64,000 nucleotides of DNA from Streptomyces griseoluteus (GCA_000717735.1 JOBE01000008.1:1-64000); one strand, 5' to 3'; numbered from the stretch's first letter, positions 24,900 to 33,686 are shown. The notes: a model not told the origin generated them from the sequence alone. Numbers and translations: made by a program.

Positions 24900-26310
24900 G
24901 CACACCGGCGGAAGGTTCCCGCCTACCTCACGGTGGCGGGCTTGACGCGGCGAGCACGCCTGGCGACTGCCCTCCCGGCAGCCGGGATGAGCGCGAGGCC
25001 CATCCTGTACAGATGCAGGACGTTCCGGGATGCGTTGTGGCCGGCGTTGCCCGCCCACCCGCACTTGTCGTTCTTGCACACGAACGTGGCCTGACCCTCC
25101 CGGCTGCCCGGCGTGATCACGCCGCATGCGGAGCAGCGTCGGGAGGTATTGGCGGCGGGGACCCGGACGAGAACACCACCCGAGCAGCCGACTTGTACGA
25201 CAGGAGTTCTACCGTGCGGCCCCACGCCTCCCCGCTGATGGAGCGGTTCAGGCCGGACTTCTGGGCAACGCTCTTCCCTGGGTCCTCGACGGTTCCCCTG
25301 GCCGACTTGACCATGTTCGTGATGTCGAGAGCTTCGACCACCACAGTTCCATACGTTCGTGCGATCTCAGCGGTGGTCCGGTGTTGCCAGTCGATGGCTC
25401 TGCGCTTGGCTTTCGCGCGGAGACCCGCGATCTGGTCAAAGGTGGCCTGGAGTCGGCGGGAGCTACGCTCCCCCACCCCGCGGAAGGTCCTGCGATGCGC
25501 AGCCTGCTGTTCCAGTCGGAGCAGCTTGGCCTTCTCCCGTGCGGTCAGCCACTCGCCATGACCGTAGGTCGTGCCGTCCGAGAGGGCGAGCGGAACCACG
25601 ACACCGAAGTCGATGCCAACCTCAGGACCGGTGTGCGACTCGGGCACCGGCTCCAGGAGCTGGACGCGGAAGGCGATGTGCCAGCCGAGAGCATCCTTGA
25701 CCAGCCGGGCTCCTGCGACCCGGTTGTCCGCGTCGGCGCACTTGCCGACCGGGAGATCCCTGTTCCAACGGAACCGAACCCGTCCGATCTTGGGGATGCT
25801 GACCACGCCCCACCTTCGGTGCACACGGATGATGTTCAGGTCCCGACCCTGTGGAATGTCGACAGCCATGACCGACCGGAATCGGCCCTTGAAGTGCGGG
25901 GCGCCGGCGCGCCCTTCCCAACAGTTCTTCCAAGCCCGGAAGTACGTCTTCAGGACCGCCTGCGCGGCCTGCGCGGGGAGAACAGCGAGAAAGTCGATGT
26001 CAGCCCGCGCCTGGCGAATCGCAGCGTCCGCGTCGGCCAGAGTCCGCTTGTCCTTCGGCATCATCTGCCACCACGCGTGGAGCAGGTTCCACATCGCGCG
26101 AGCGGCATGCGCCTGGTCATCGACCTTCCGCGAGAGAGCGGGGGCGACCGCCAACCGAGCACGATGCCCGAACTGCCGCTTCACCATCGCACGTCCGCTC
26201 ACATCCCCAAGCTAGAGCACACCCGCTGGCGGACAAGACGAACTTCGTAAATCGACTACTAATCATCGAAATTGGTAGTTCTATGCACCTTTCACCTTCA
26301 TATGAAGATA
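24900..26310 (-). mobile_element. TnpB-only IS605-superfamily remnant
   Basis: The element holds the broken tnpB and ends on its 5' side in an AT-rich tract (26220-26310) unlike the host. That tract has an imperfect dyad actactaat/attggtagt (26255-26263, 26271-26279) and a perfect 12-bp palindrome cttcatatgaag (26296-26307), possible subterminal hairpins. No tnpA transposase is present. The exact ends are not determined; the 3' end, where an omega-RNA would lie, is only estimated. Confidence 0.55.
24923..26202 (-). pseudogene. tnpB: Degenerate TnpB (IS200/IS605 superfamily) with frameshift
   Basis: Residues 1-~335 of TnpB are read in one frame from 26202: FKGRF linker, RuvC-I Asp in EVGIDFGVVVPLALSDG, and RuvC-II Glu in VVVEALDITNM. 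After SYKSAARVV near 25170-25180 the frame is lost. The next frame continues LVRVPAANTSRRCSACG with the zinc finger (CSAC ... CKNDKC) to 24923. One inserted base explains this. In addition the RuvC-III motif is NAGHNASRN, where NADHNAARN is typical, so the catalytic Asp is Gly (25040-25042). TnpB is an RNA-guided nuclease; this copy is very likely inactive. No tnpA is present. Confidence 0.85.
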
Positions 26311-26531
26311 TCGAACGTCCGGCTGACGAGCTTCGATCGTCCGGGCCGCCGCGCCGAAGGTGCGCTCCACAGGCGTAGACCAACGGCATCACCCTCACCC
26401 TCTTCCGTCCACGGGGTCTACGTGCGTAGCGTCATTCCAAGCGCTTGCTGACATGTCCACACCATGACCTGTCGGCGGGCGTCCAGGACCGTCGACCTCG
26501 CTCCCCCACCGATTCCTTTCGGAGGCACGGA
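26203..26531. other. AT-rich intergenic region before muramidase gene
   Basis: 329 bp. The first ~110 bp belong to the TnpB element end. The rest holds the muramidase promoter region and its ribosome site ggagg (26521-26525). Open frames crossing it lack coding character. Confidence 0.6.
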
Positions 26532-27365
26532 ATGCGTGTGCACAGATCCGGAACGACCCTCGCCGGTGCCGCCCTCGCGGCCCTGGCCCTCCTCCTCCCC
26601 CTCGCAGGGCCCGCCGGCGCCGCCCAGGACCCGGGCGGCCCAGCCACCCCCGCGCGCGGCTCCGCCTACATGGGCATGGGCGTGATCGCGCACGACGGCA
26701 AGGGCGTGAAGCCCGGCAGCGACGCCACGACCCTCGCCACCCAGACGGAAGGCGTGGACGTCTCCAGCCACCAGGGCAACGTCGCCTGGTCCACGCTGTG
26801 GAACAGCGGCGTCAAGTGGGCCTACGTCAAGGCGACGGAGGGCACCTACTACAAGAACACCTACTTCGCGCAGCAGTACAACGGCTCGTACAACGTCGGC
26901 ATGATCCGCGGCTCGTACCACTTCGCGACTCCGGACACGACGACCGGCGCGGCCCAGGCCGACTACTTCGTCAACAACGGCGGTGGCTGGTCGAAGGACG
27001 GCAGGACGCTGCCGGGCGTGCTCGACATCGAGTGGAACCCGTACGGGGCGACCTGTTACGGCAAGACCCAGGCCGGGATGGTGGCCTGGATCCGCGACTT
27101 CGTGAACCGCTACAAGTACCGGACCGGCCGGGACGCCGTGATCTACACGGCGACCAGCTGGTGGACGCAGTGCACCGGCAACTACTCCGGCTTCGGGTCG
27201 ACCAACCCGCTGTGGGTCGCGCGGTACGCCTCCACGGTGGGCGAACTCCCGGCCGGCTGGCTGTACTACACGATGTGGCAGTACACCTCCTCCGGCCCGA
27301 CGGTCGGCGACCACAACCACTTCAACGGCGACCTTTCGCGCGTGCAGGCGCTCGCGAACGGCTGA
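26532..27365 (+). CDS. Secreted GH25 muramidase (lysozyme, cellosyl-like)
   Basis: 277 aa from ATG 26532 with ggagg six bases upstream. A Sec signal peptide (RSGTTLAGAALAALALLLPL, cleavage near PAGAA) precedes a GH25 barrel: GVDVSSHQGNVAW carries the first acidic residue and VLDIEWNPYG the DxE catalytic pair. The C-terminal YTMWQYTSSG is typical. The family hydrolyses MurNAc-GlcNAc bonds, including 6-O-acetylated glycan in the cellosyl group. A strong terminator follows directly. Confidence 0.95.
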   Translation: MRVHRSGTTLAGAALAALALLLPLAGPAGAAQDPGGPATPARGSAYMGMGVIAHDGKGVKPGSDATTLATQTEGVDVSSHQGNVAWSTLWNSGVKWAYVKATEGTYYKNTYFAQQYNGSYNVGMIRGSYHFATPDTTTGAAQADYFVNNGGGWSKDGRTLPGVLDIEWNPYGATCYGKTQAGMVAWIRDFVNRYKYRTGRDAVIYTATSWWTQCTGNYSGFGSTNPLWVARYASTVGELPAGWLYYTMWQYTSSGPTVGDHNHFNGDLSRVQALANG

Positions 27366-27378
27366 CGCCCCCGCTGCT

Positions 27379-27422
27379 CCGAAGCGGTCCCCGGGTGGGC
27401 GGCACCCCGGGGGCCGCTTCGG
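27379..27422 (+). terminator. Rho-independent-like terminator after muramidase
   Basis: A long near-perfect hairpin starts with ccgaagcgg at 27379 and closes with ccgcttcgg at 27414-27422, around a GC loop. A U-tract is weak (ctttc), as usual in Streptomyces. Confidence 0.85.
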
Positions 27423-27446
27423 CTTTCCCGGCCCAGCCCCTTGCCT

Positions 27447-27462
27447 ATTGGTATGGACCAAT
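27447..27462. promoter_or_regulatory. dre site (DasR operator) upstream of LPMO gene
   Basis: attggtatggaccaat is a palindrome with perfect 6-bp arms. It matches the DasR consensus TGGTCTAGACCA except at two inner positions. It lies 97 bp before the LPMO start. DasR is a GntR-family repressor released by glucosamine-6-phosphate and controls chitin and GlcNAc use, which fits a chitin-active LPMO. Confidence 0.82.
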
Positions 27463-27558
27463 GCGAGGCTCTTCGACGATCGCACGGAGTCCAACTTCCT
27501 TGCGCTCAGCGCGCGTTGCTCGTCCCGTCCTCCCCCACGCACGAGAGAGAGCCCCCGC

Positions 27559-28431
27559 ATGCCGTCCTCCCGCCGTACCGCCACCGGCGTCGCCGCCCTG
27601 TCCGCCGCGGCCGCACTCGTCAGCCTCACCCCCACCACCGCGAGCGCCCACGGAGCCGTCTTCAACCCCGTCAGCCGGGTGGCCGCCTGTTACGCAGAGG
27701 GGCCCGAGACGCCCAGGTCCCAGGTCTGCAAGGACCTCGTCGCCGACTCCGGCACCCAGCCGCTCTACGACTGGAACGAGGTCAACATCGCGAACGCCGC
27801 GGGACAGCACCAGGCCCTCATCCCGGACGGCAAGCTCTGCTCGGCCAACCGCGAGAAGTACCGCGCCCTGGACTGGGCGCGCACCGACTGGCCGGCGACG
27901 GCGGTCACCGCGGGCTCCTTCGACTTCAAGGTCCGGGTGACGGCCGCCCACTCCGGCACGATGACCGTCTACCTCACCAAGCCCGGCTTCGACCCCACGC
28001 AGCCGCTGAAGTGGTCGGACCTCGACGCGACCCCCGTCGCCGTGTACGCCACGCCCCGCACCGCCACCGACGGCTACTACGCCTTCACGGGCAACCTGCC
28101 CGCCCGTACGGGACGGCACATCGTCTACAAGGTGTGGCAGCGCAACGACAGCCCCGAGGCCTTCTACAGCTGCTCGGACGTCACCTTCGGGACCGGGACG
28201 GCCGCGCGGGCCCAGGCGCCGACCGAGGCGAAGATCGCGGCCGGCGCGGAGCTGTCCACCGTGAGCCACGCGGGCCACGGCGGCGACGAACAGGCACCGG
28301 CCCTCTCCGCCGGGACGGCCGAGGCCCCCTCCTCGCCGCTCCCCCTGGCCCTCGCGGGCGCGGGCGCCCTCACCGCCTTCGCGGCGGGCAGCCTGCTGAT
28401 CGGCCGCCGCCGGAACTCGTCCGCCTCCTAG
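27559..28431 (+). CDS. AA10 lytic polysaccharide monooxygenase, membrane-tethered
   Basis: 290 aa from ATG 27559. The signal peptide ends SASA/HGAV, leaving His31 as the mature N-terminus, the first copper ligand. The second His is His131 in VTAAHSGTMTVYLTKPG, and YSCSDVTF supplies the axial Phe. AA10 enzymes cut crystalline chitin or cellulose oxidatively. A ~50-aa Ala/Glu/Pro linker leads to a C-terminal hydrophobic helix (ALAGAGALTAFAAGSLLIG) and RRR. The protein is therefore likely held at the cell surface, although no clear LPxTG/LAxTG sorting motif precedes the helix. The dre site upstream suggests DasR control and hence chitin. Confidence 0.93.
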   Translation: MPSSRRTATGVAALSAAAALVSLTPTTASAHGAVFNPVSRVAACYAEGPETPRSQVCKDLVADSGTQPLYDWNEVNIANAAGQHQALIPDGKLCSANREKYRALDWARTDWPATAVTAGSFDFKVRVTAAHSGTMTVYLTKPGFDPTQPLKWSDLDATPVAVYATPRTATDGYYAFTGNLPARTGRHIVYKVWQRNDSPEAFYSCSDVTFGTGTAARAQAPTEAKIAAGAELSTVSHAGHGGDEQAPALSAGTAEAPSSPLPLALAGAGALTAFAAGSLLIGRRRNSSAS

Positions 28432-28451
28432 GCCTGATCCGAGACAGGCCT
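28430..28451. terminator. Bidirectional hairpin between convergent genes
   Basis: Arms aggcctg (28430-28436) and caggcct (28445-28451) with an 8-base loop. The hairpin overlaps both convergent stop codons and should end transcription from either side. Confidence 0.6.
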
Positions 28452-29044
28452 CAGGAGCCGGACGTCCCGAGCGGGAAGAGGGCGGTGAGCCGGGGGATCG
28501 CCGCCCCCTCCTGACGAGCCCCCAGGAGCTCGTCGTCCTCTTCCCACTCCCCCGCGGCCTCGGCCGCCGCCTCGGCCTCCTCCACCGCGTCGAGGAACTC
28601 CTCGCCGTCGTCGTCCTCCTGGCCGGTCAGCTCGTCGTACGCGTCCTGGGCGACGTAGTCGAGCTCCTCCCACTCCGGCCACTCGTCGTCGTGCCAGTCG
28701 TCACGGGGCCGCCCCACCAGGAGCCGTATCCCCGGCACGTCGGCCAGTGCGTCGGGGTCGGCGAGGACCGACTCGTACACCTTGCGGCCCTGCCCCACCA
28801 GCCAGAGCGTGAAGTAGTGGAAGCCGTCGTCGGTGCAGGAGCCGCTCTCGACGCGGTTCGCCGCGGTCCACAGACCCTTGGTGTCGGCGGCCTCGCACGC
28901 CCGCTCCAGCCGTACCTGGAACTCCGCGCTCTCGGTGGCGGGCCGCAGCAGCAGCTGCCCGCCCAGCCACTCCAGCCGCTCGTCCCGGTCACCGGGACGG
29001 CGGCTCAACTCGTCGATGAGAGCCCAGAAGGCGTCGTCGTTCAT
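28451..29044 (-). CDS. DUF4240 domain protein
   Basis: 197 aa from ATG 29044. N-terminal MNDDAFWALIDELSRRPGDRDERLEWL is the DUF4240 hallmark, followed by LWTAANRVESGSCTDDGFHYFTLWLVGQGRKVYE. Residues ~130-190 are very acidic. These proteins occur widely in actinobacteria, often singly, with no established function. No membrane or signal sequence. Confidence 0.85.
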   Translation of the reverse strand: MNDDAFWALIDELSRRPGDRDERLEWLGGQLLLRPATESAEFQVRLERACEAADTKGLWTAANRVESGSCTDDGFHYFTLWLVGQGRKVYESVLADPDALADVPGIRLLVGRPRDDWHDDEWPEWEELDYVAQDAYDELTGQEDDDGEEFLDAVEEAEAAAEAAGEWEEDDELLGARQEGAAIPRLTALFPLGTSGS

Positions 29045-29077
29045 GCGTACGAGCATGACACTTCGCACCGACAACCC

Positions 29078-29126
29078 GGTACGGCGGAGCGGGGTGCCCA
29101 CCAGGGACACCCCGCTCCGCCGTACC
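29078..29126 (-). terminator. Terminator downstream of lon
   Basis: A perfect 19-bp inverted repeat (29078-29096 with 29108-29126) with an 11-base loop, 37 bp past the lon stop codon. The upstream neighbour on the other side is the DUF4240 gene start, so this also insulates that gene. Confidence 0.9.
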
Positions 29127-29163
29127 GAGCCCTTTGAAAAGCCGCGCGTCGAGCCGTACGGGG

Positions 29164-31578
29164 TTACGCCGCCACGCCCACCGGCACCGCCGCCGGTGCC
29201 AGCGCGATCTCCAGTACCTGCCGGACGTCCGTCACCGGGTGGACCTCCAGCTTCTCCAGGATCTCGGCCGGGACGTCGTCCAGGTCCGCCTCGTTCCGCT
29301 TGGGGATCACGACCGTCGTGATGCCCGCCCGGTGCGCGGCGAGCAGCTTCTGCTTCACCCCGCCGATCGGCAGGACCCGGCCGGTGAGGGAGACCTCGCC
29401 GGTCATGGCCACGTCCGTGCGGACCTGTCGGCCGCTCAGGAGCGAGGCGAGTGCGGTCGTCATGGTGACGCCCGCGCTCGGCCCGTCCTTGGGGACGGCG
29501 CCCGCCGGGAAGTGGATGTGCACGCCCCGGTCCTTCAGGCCGGTGACGGGCAGCTCCAGTTCGGCGCCGTGCGAGCGGAGGAAGGAGAGCGCGATCTGCG
29601 CGGACTCCTTCATCACGTCGCCCAGCTGGCCGGTGAGGGTGAGGCCGGCGGCGCCGGTCTCCGGGTCGGCGAGGGACGCCTCGACGAAGAGGACGTCTCC
29701 GCCCGCCCCGGTCACGGCGAGCCCGGTGGCGACACCCGGCACGGCGGTGCGGCGCTCGGCCGGGTCCTGCGCGGACTCCGGCACGTGGTGCGGCCGTCCG
29801 ATGAGTGCCCGCAGGTCGTCGGGGGTGACCGTGAAGGGCAGTTCGCGGTCGCCCAGTTCGTGCTGGGCGGCGACCTTGCGGAGCAGCCGGGAGACGGCGC
29901 GCTCCAGGGTGCGGACGCCCGCCTCGCGGGTGTACTCGCCGGCCAGCTTGCGCAGGCTCGCGTCCGTCAGGACGACCTCGCCGGGCTCCAGGCCGGCCCG
30001 CTCCAGCTGCCGGGGCAGCAGGTGGTCGCGGGCGATGACGACCTTCTCGTCCTCGGTGTAGCCGTCGAGCCTGACCAGTTCCATGCGGTCGAGGAGTGCC
30101 TCGGGGATGGCTTCGAGGACGTTGGCGGTGGCGAGGAAGACGACGTCGGACAGGTCGAGTTCGACTTCCAGGTAGTGGTCGCGGAAGGTGTGGTTCTGCG
30201 CCGGGTCGAGGACTTCGAGGAGGGCCGCCGCGGGGTCGCCGCGGAAGTCGGAGCCGACCTTGTCGATCTCGTCGAGGAGGACGACCGGGTTCATGGAGCC
30301 GGCCTCCTTGATCGCCCGTACGATCCGGCCGGGCAGCGCGCCGACGTACGTGCGCCGGTGGCCGCGGATCTCCGCCTCGTCCCGTACGCCGCCGAGGGCG
30401 ACCCGGACGAACTCGCGTCCCATCGCGTGCGCGACGGACTCGCCGAGGGAGGTCTTGCCGACGCCGGGCGGGCCGACGAGGGCGAGTACGGCTCCGCCGC
30501 GGCGACCGCCGACGACGCCGAGGCCCCGCTCGGAGCGGCGCTTGCGGACGGCCAGGTACTCGGTGATCCGTTCCTTCACGTCGTCCAGGCCCGCGTGCTC
30601 GGCGTCGAGGACGGCGCGGGCGCCGCGGATGTCGTACCGGTCCTCCGTGCGCTCGTTCCAGGGCAGTTCGAGGACGGTGTCGAGCCAGGTGCGGATCCAG
30701 GAGCCCTCGGGGGACTGGTCGCTGGACCGCTCCAGCTTCTCGACCTCCTTGAGGGCGGCCTCCCTGACCTTCTCGGGCAGGTCGGCGGCCTCCACGCGGG
30801 CGCGGTAGTCGTCGGACTCGTCGGCCGCGTCCTTGGTGGAATCGCCGTTGAGGTCGCGGAGTTCCTTGCGGACGGCTTCGAGCTGGCGGCGGAGCAGGAA
30901 CTCGCGCTGCTGCTTGTCGACGCCTTCCTGGACGTCCTTGGCGATGGTCTCGGCGACGTCCTGCTCGGCGAGGTGCTCGCGGAGCTGGGCGGTGGCCAGC
31001 TTGAGGCGGGCGACCGGGTCGGCGGTCTCCAGGAGCGCGACCTTCTGCTCGACGGTGAGGAAGGGCGAGTAGCCGGCGTTGTCGGCGAGGGCGCCGACGC
31101 CGTCGATCTGCTGGACGCGGTCGACGACCTGCCAGGCGCCGCGCTTCTTGAGCCAGCTGGTGGCGAGTGCCTTGTACTCCTTGACCAGGTCGTTGACCTG
31201 GCCGGGCAGCGGGTCGGGCAGGGTCTCCTCGACGGTGCTGCCCTCGACCCACAGGGCCGCGCCGGGGCCGGTCGTACCGGCGCCGATGCGCACCCGGCCG
31301 AGGGCGCGGATGAGCGCGCCGGGGTCGCCGTCGGAGAGGCGGCCGACCTGCTCGACGGTGCCGAGGACGCCGGTGGCGGCGTAGGTCCCGTCGACGCGGG
31401 GCACGAGCAGCACCCGGGGCTTGCCGGAGCGGGCGGCGGCCTGGGCGGCTTCGACGGCGGCGCGTACGTCGTTGTCGGAGAGGTCCAGGGGCACCACCAT
31501 TCCGGGCAGCACGACCTCGTCGTCGAGCGGCAGTACGGGCAGTGTGAGCAGCACGGACGGCTTGGACTCAGAAGCCAT
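29164..31578 (-). CDS. lon: ATP-dependent protease Lon
   Basis: 804 aa from ATG 31578, which has GGGGAG upstream; a frame start 21 bases earlier overlaps that site. Lon layout: N-terminal substrate-binding domain (PVLPLDDEVVLPGMVVPLDL), AAA+ module with Walker A GPPGVGKTS and Walker B VVLLDEIDK, then the protease domain with Ser in KDGPSAGVTM and Lys in PIGGVKQKLLAA. It degrades misfolded and selected regulatory proteins in the cytosol. A HAIR-type HspR operator lies 22 bp upstream, in line with known HspR control of lon in Streptomyces. Confidence 0.96.
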   Translation of the reverse strand: MASESKPSVLLTLPVLPLDDEVVLPGMVVPLDLSDNDVRAAVEAAQAAARSGKPRVLLVPRVDGTYAATGVLGTVEQVGRLSDGDPGALIRALGRVRIGAGTTGPGAALWVEGSTVEETLPDPLPGQVNDLVKEYKALATSWLKKRGAWQVVDRVQQIDGVGALADNAGYSPFLTVEQKVALLETADPVARLKLATAQLREHLAEQDVAETIAKDVQEGVDKQQREFLLRRQLEAVRKELRDLNGDSTKDAADESDDYRARVEAADLPEKVREAALKEVEKLERSSDQSPEGSWIRTWLDTVLELPWNERTEDRYDIRGARAVLDAEHAGLDDVKERITEYLAVRKRRSERGLGVVGGRRGGAVLALVGPPGVGKTSLGESVAHAMGREFVRVALGGVRDEAEIRGHRRTYVGALPGRIVRAIKEAGSMNPVVLLDEIDKVGSDFRGDPAAALLEVLDPAQNHTFRDHYLEVELDLSDVVFLATANVLEAIPEALLDRMELVRLDGYTEDEKVVIARDHLLPRQLERAGLEPGEVVLTDASLRKLAGEYTREAGVRTLERAVSRLLRKVAAQHELGDRELPFTVTPDDLRALIGRPHHVPESAQDPAERRTAVPGVATGLAVTGAGGDVLFVEASLADPETGAAGLTLTGQLGDVMKESAQIALSFLRSHGAELELPVTGLKDRGVHIHFPAGAVPKDGPSAGVTMTTALASLLSGRQVRTDVAMTGEVSLTGRVLPIGGVKQKLLAAHRAGITTVVIPKRNEADLDDVPAEILEKLEVHPVTDVRQVLEIALAPAAVPVGVAA

Positions 31579-31599
31579 GATCTCCCCTTCGGCAGTCAA

Positions 31600-31620
31600 G
31601 TTGAGCTATGTGGACTCAAT
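31600..31620. promoter_or_regulatory. HAIR element (HspR operator) of lon
   Basis: ttgagc, seven bases, actcaa: 12 of 14 arm positions agree with the inverted repeat CTTGAGT-N7-ACTCAAG when the outer bases are scored leniently. It sits 22 bp upstream of the lon start codon. HspR represses dnaK, clpB and lon under normal conditions, so induction by heat is expected. Confidence 0.8.
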
Positions 31621-31695
31621 GCACCTGAGCCGATGAATGTTCCCGGACGCCCGTTCGCTCTGAGCGATCACTCTCCCACCGGGAGCACTCACGGC

Positions 31696-31730
31696 ATGTA
31701 ATACCTCTATGGATATGGCATCTATTACAT
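31696..31730. promoter_or_regulatory. Inverted repeat across GNAT gene start
   Basis: Arms atgtaata (31696-31703) and tattacat (31723-31730) are perfect complements and bracket the ATG at 31709. taatac at 31699-31704 could be a -10 box only 4 bases from the ATG, implying a leaderless mRNA with an operator over it. There is no ribosome site at the usual distance. Confidence 0.5.
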
Positions 31731-32350
31731 CGGCGTGGGTGGCAGGCTGGACGGTGTCCCGGGGCACCCCCGCCGCCGTCCCGGAGCCCTGGGGCTACCG
31801 GATCGACGTGGGCCTCTCCCGGCACGTCGTGCGGCACGTCCTGCCCGCCCCCGACGCGGCCTCCGTCGGCGCGCTCTGCGCCCGGCTCACCGCCCCGTAC
31901 AGCTGGCTCAAGATCATGGCGGGCCCCGAGGAGGCGGCCTCGTGGATCACCGAGGGATGGACGGTCCCCGACGACCCGGGCTTCATGATGGTCAAGCCGC
32001 TCGACCCCGGCGCCCGGCCCGCGCCGCCGGAGGGGTACGCACGGACCACCGAGGTCAGGGACGGCGTCATCCGGGTCCGCGTCCTCGCCCCCGACGGCAC
32101 CCTCGCCGCGCGCGGCCAGATCGCCCCGACGGGCTCCACCGCCGTCGCCGACCAGATCGAGACCGACCCCGCGCACCGGCGGCGCGGCCTCGGCGCCAAC
32201 GTCATGCGCACCCTGGAGGCCGCCGCCGCCCAGGCGGGCGCCGAGACCGGGGTGCTCTCCGCGACCACGGACGGCCTCGCGCTGTACGACTCGCTGGACT
32301 GGCGCTACCGGGGGCCGCTCACGGGCATCGTCCGGGCGGAGGAGAGCTGA
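31709..32350 (+). CDS. GNAT-family N-acetyltransferase
   Basis: 213 aa. The acetyl-CoA-binding motif A is IETDPAHRRRGLGANVMRTLE near residues 150-170, followed by ATTDGLALYDSLDWRY (motif B). The N-terminal half is diverged and may set substrate choice, which is unknown. Divergent from lon. The first codons lie inside an inverted repeat, and Met3 is an equally possible start. Confidence 0.85.
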   Translation: MDMASITSAWVAGWTVSRGTPAAVPEPWGYRIDVGLSRHVVRHVLPAPDAASVGALCARLTAPYSWLKIMAGPEEAASWITEGWTVPDDPGFMMVKPLDPGARPAPPEGYARTTEVRDGVIRVRVLAPDGTLAARGQIAPTGSTAVADQIETDPAHRRRGLGANVMRTLEAAAAQAGAETGVLSATTDGLALYDSLDWRYRGPLTGIVRAEES

Positions 32351-32414
32351 CCGCCCGGACGCGGAATCCTCACCTCCGGCTGCGCGGGCGCGGTTGCCCG
32401 GGCATGCTCGGTCC

Positions 32415-32972
32415 ATGACACGAGCCGTACGAGCCCTGCCCGCTGTACGCGCAAGGCGGCGCGGCGCCCTGCTCCTCCTGGCGGCCCTGGTCCTCGGCGG
32501 CGCCACCGGCGTGAGCGGCTGCGGTCCCGGGGCCGCGCCCGCGCCCGGCGGACCCGCGTCGGGCGTCAGCACGCCGACCACCGCGGCCGGGACGGCAGCG
32601 CCTCCCGAAGGGCCGCAGGAGCCGCAGGGGCAGGAGGTCCTCGTCGAGGTGGTCGTCAACGGCGGCCTCGCCGGTGTCCGCAACCAGCTGGTCGTCCACT
32701 ACGACGGCACCTGGACCAGCCGCTCCGGCACGAAGCCGCCCCGCACCGGCCGCATGACCCCGGCCGAGGCCGCGGAGCTGCGGGCCGCGCTCGAAGACCC
32801 CGCCTACGCGCGCGTGCCGGGCCGGCCGACCGGCGGCCCGATCCCGGACGGCTTCCAGTACTTCGTCACCTACCGCCACCGCCTCGTCGTCGCGGACGAC
32901 GGCGAACGCCCGCCCGCCCTCCAACGCGTCTTCGACGCCCTCCCCGAGGGCGGGCCGCCCACCGGCCCGTGA
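32415..32972 (+). CDS. Lipoprotein of unknown function
   Basis: 185 aa from ATG 32415. The basic N-region and hydrophobic stretch end in the lipobox GVSGC (Cys36). A Pro/Ala-rich spacer leads to a compact domain, VVVNGGLAGVRNQLVVHYDGTWTSRSG ... MTPAEAAELRAALEDPAY ... FQYFVTYRHR, resembling the protease-inhibitor-like beta domains seen in many actinobacterial lipoproteins. It is 33 bp upstream of the ECF sigma gene and could belong with it. Confidence 0.8.
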   Translation: MTRAVRALPAVRARRRGALLLLAALVLGGATGVSGCGPGAAPAPGGPASGVSTPTTAAGTAAPPEGPQEPQGQEVLVEVVVNGGLAGVRNQLVVHYDGTWTSRSGTKPPRTGRMTPAEAAELRAALEDPAYARVPGRPTGGPIPDGFQYFVTYRHRLVVADDGERPPALQRVFDALPEGGPPTGP

Positions 32973-33005
32973 ACCGTTCGGGGTCCGCCCGGCGATAGAG
33001 AGGGC

Positions 33006-33686
33006 GTGAGACTGTCGCGCCCCACAGGGGGAGGCCCCTCAGGGGGCGACCAGGATGATGACGACGCCGACGACACGGCGCTGCTGCGCGCGGTCGCCCG
33101 GGGGGACACCGAGGCGCTCGCCGTCCTCTACGACCGGCACGCCGGCTGGCTGCACGCGCGCCTGACCCGCCGCTGCCCAGACGAGGAGACCGTACGGGAG
33201 GTCCTCCAGGACACCTTCGTCACCGTCTGGCGCTCGGCCGGCGGCCACCGCGGCCGGGGCGAGGCCGGCGGCTGGTTGTGGGTGATCGCCGCCCGGCGCC
33301 TGGTGGACGCCCAGCGGGCCCGGGCCCGCGCCGAACGGGCCGCCACGCACGCGGCCGCGGACGCCGCCGCACACGTCACCGCACAGGCCGGTGCGCACGC
33401 CTCCGCGCACCCCGCGCCGGCCGTCGCTCCCTCCGCCGAGGACCGGGTCCTCGCGGGCCTGGAGTACGCGGAGGTCGGCGCCGCCCTCGACCGGATCTCA
33501 CCCGAACTCGCCGAGGTCCTCCGGGCCACCGTCGTCGACGGCCTGACGACGCGTGAGACGGCCCGGCTCCTCGGCATACCCGAGGGAACCGTCAAGACCC
33601 GCGCCCTGCGCGCCCGCCGCGAGCTGCGCGCCGCCCTCGCCGCCGGGCACCCCGGGGGCGCGCACGCCCTGGGAGGCACCGCATGA
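33006..33686 (+). CDS. ECF-type RNA polymerase sigma factor
   Basis: 226 aa, GTG start. Region 2: ALAVLYDRHAGWLHARL ... VREVLQDTFVTVWRSAG. Region 4: LDRISPELAEVLRATVVDGLTTRETARLLGIPEGTVKTRALRARREL. The two are joined by an Ala/His-rich linker (about residues 112-142), longer than usual. It overlaps the next gene, a zf-HC2 membrane protein, by 4 nt, the standard sigma/anti-sigma layout. The output is probably the ABC genes of the same operon and unknown distant targets. Confidence 0.92.
   Translation: MRLSRPTGGGPSGGDQDDDDADDTALLRAVARGDTEALAVLYDRHAGWLHARLTRRCPDEETVREVLQDTFVTVWRSAGGHRGRGEAGGWLWVIAARRLVDAQRARARAERAATHAAADAAAHVTAQAGAHASAHPAPAVAPSAEDRVLAGLEYAEVGAALDRISPELAEVLRATVVDGLTTRETARLLGIPEGTVKTRALRARRELRAALAAGHPGGAHALGGTA

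Noticed and set aside
26117..26398. 93-aa frame across the AT-rich end of the TnpB element
   Set aside because: Crosses the element boundary and overlaps the TnpB start; no coding signature.
29134..31701. 855-aa plus-strand frame opposite lon
   Set aside because: Antisense shadow of lon.
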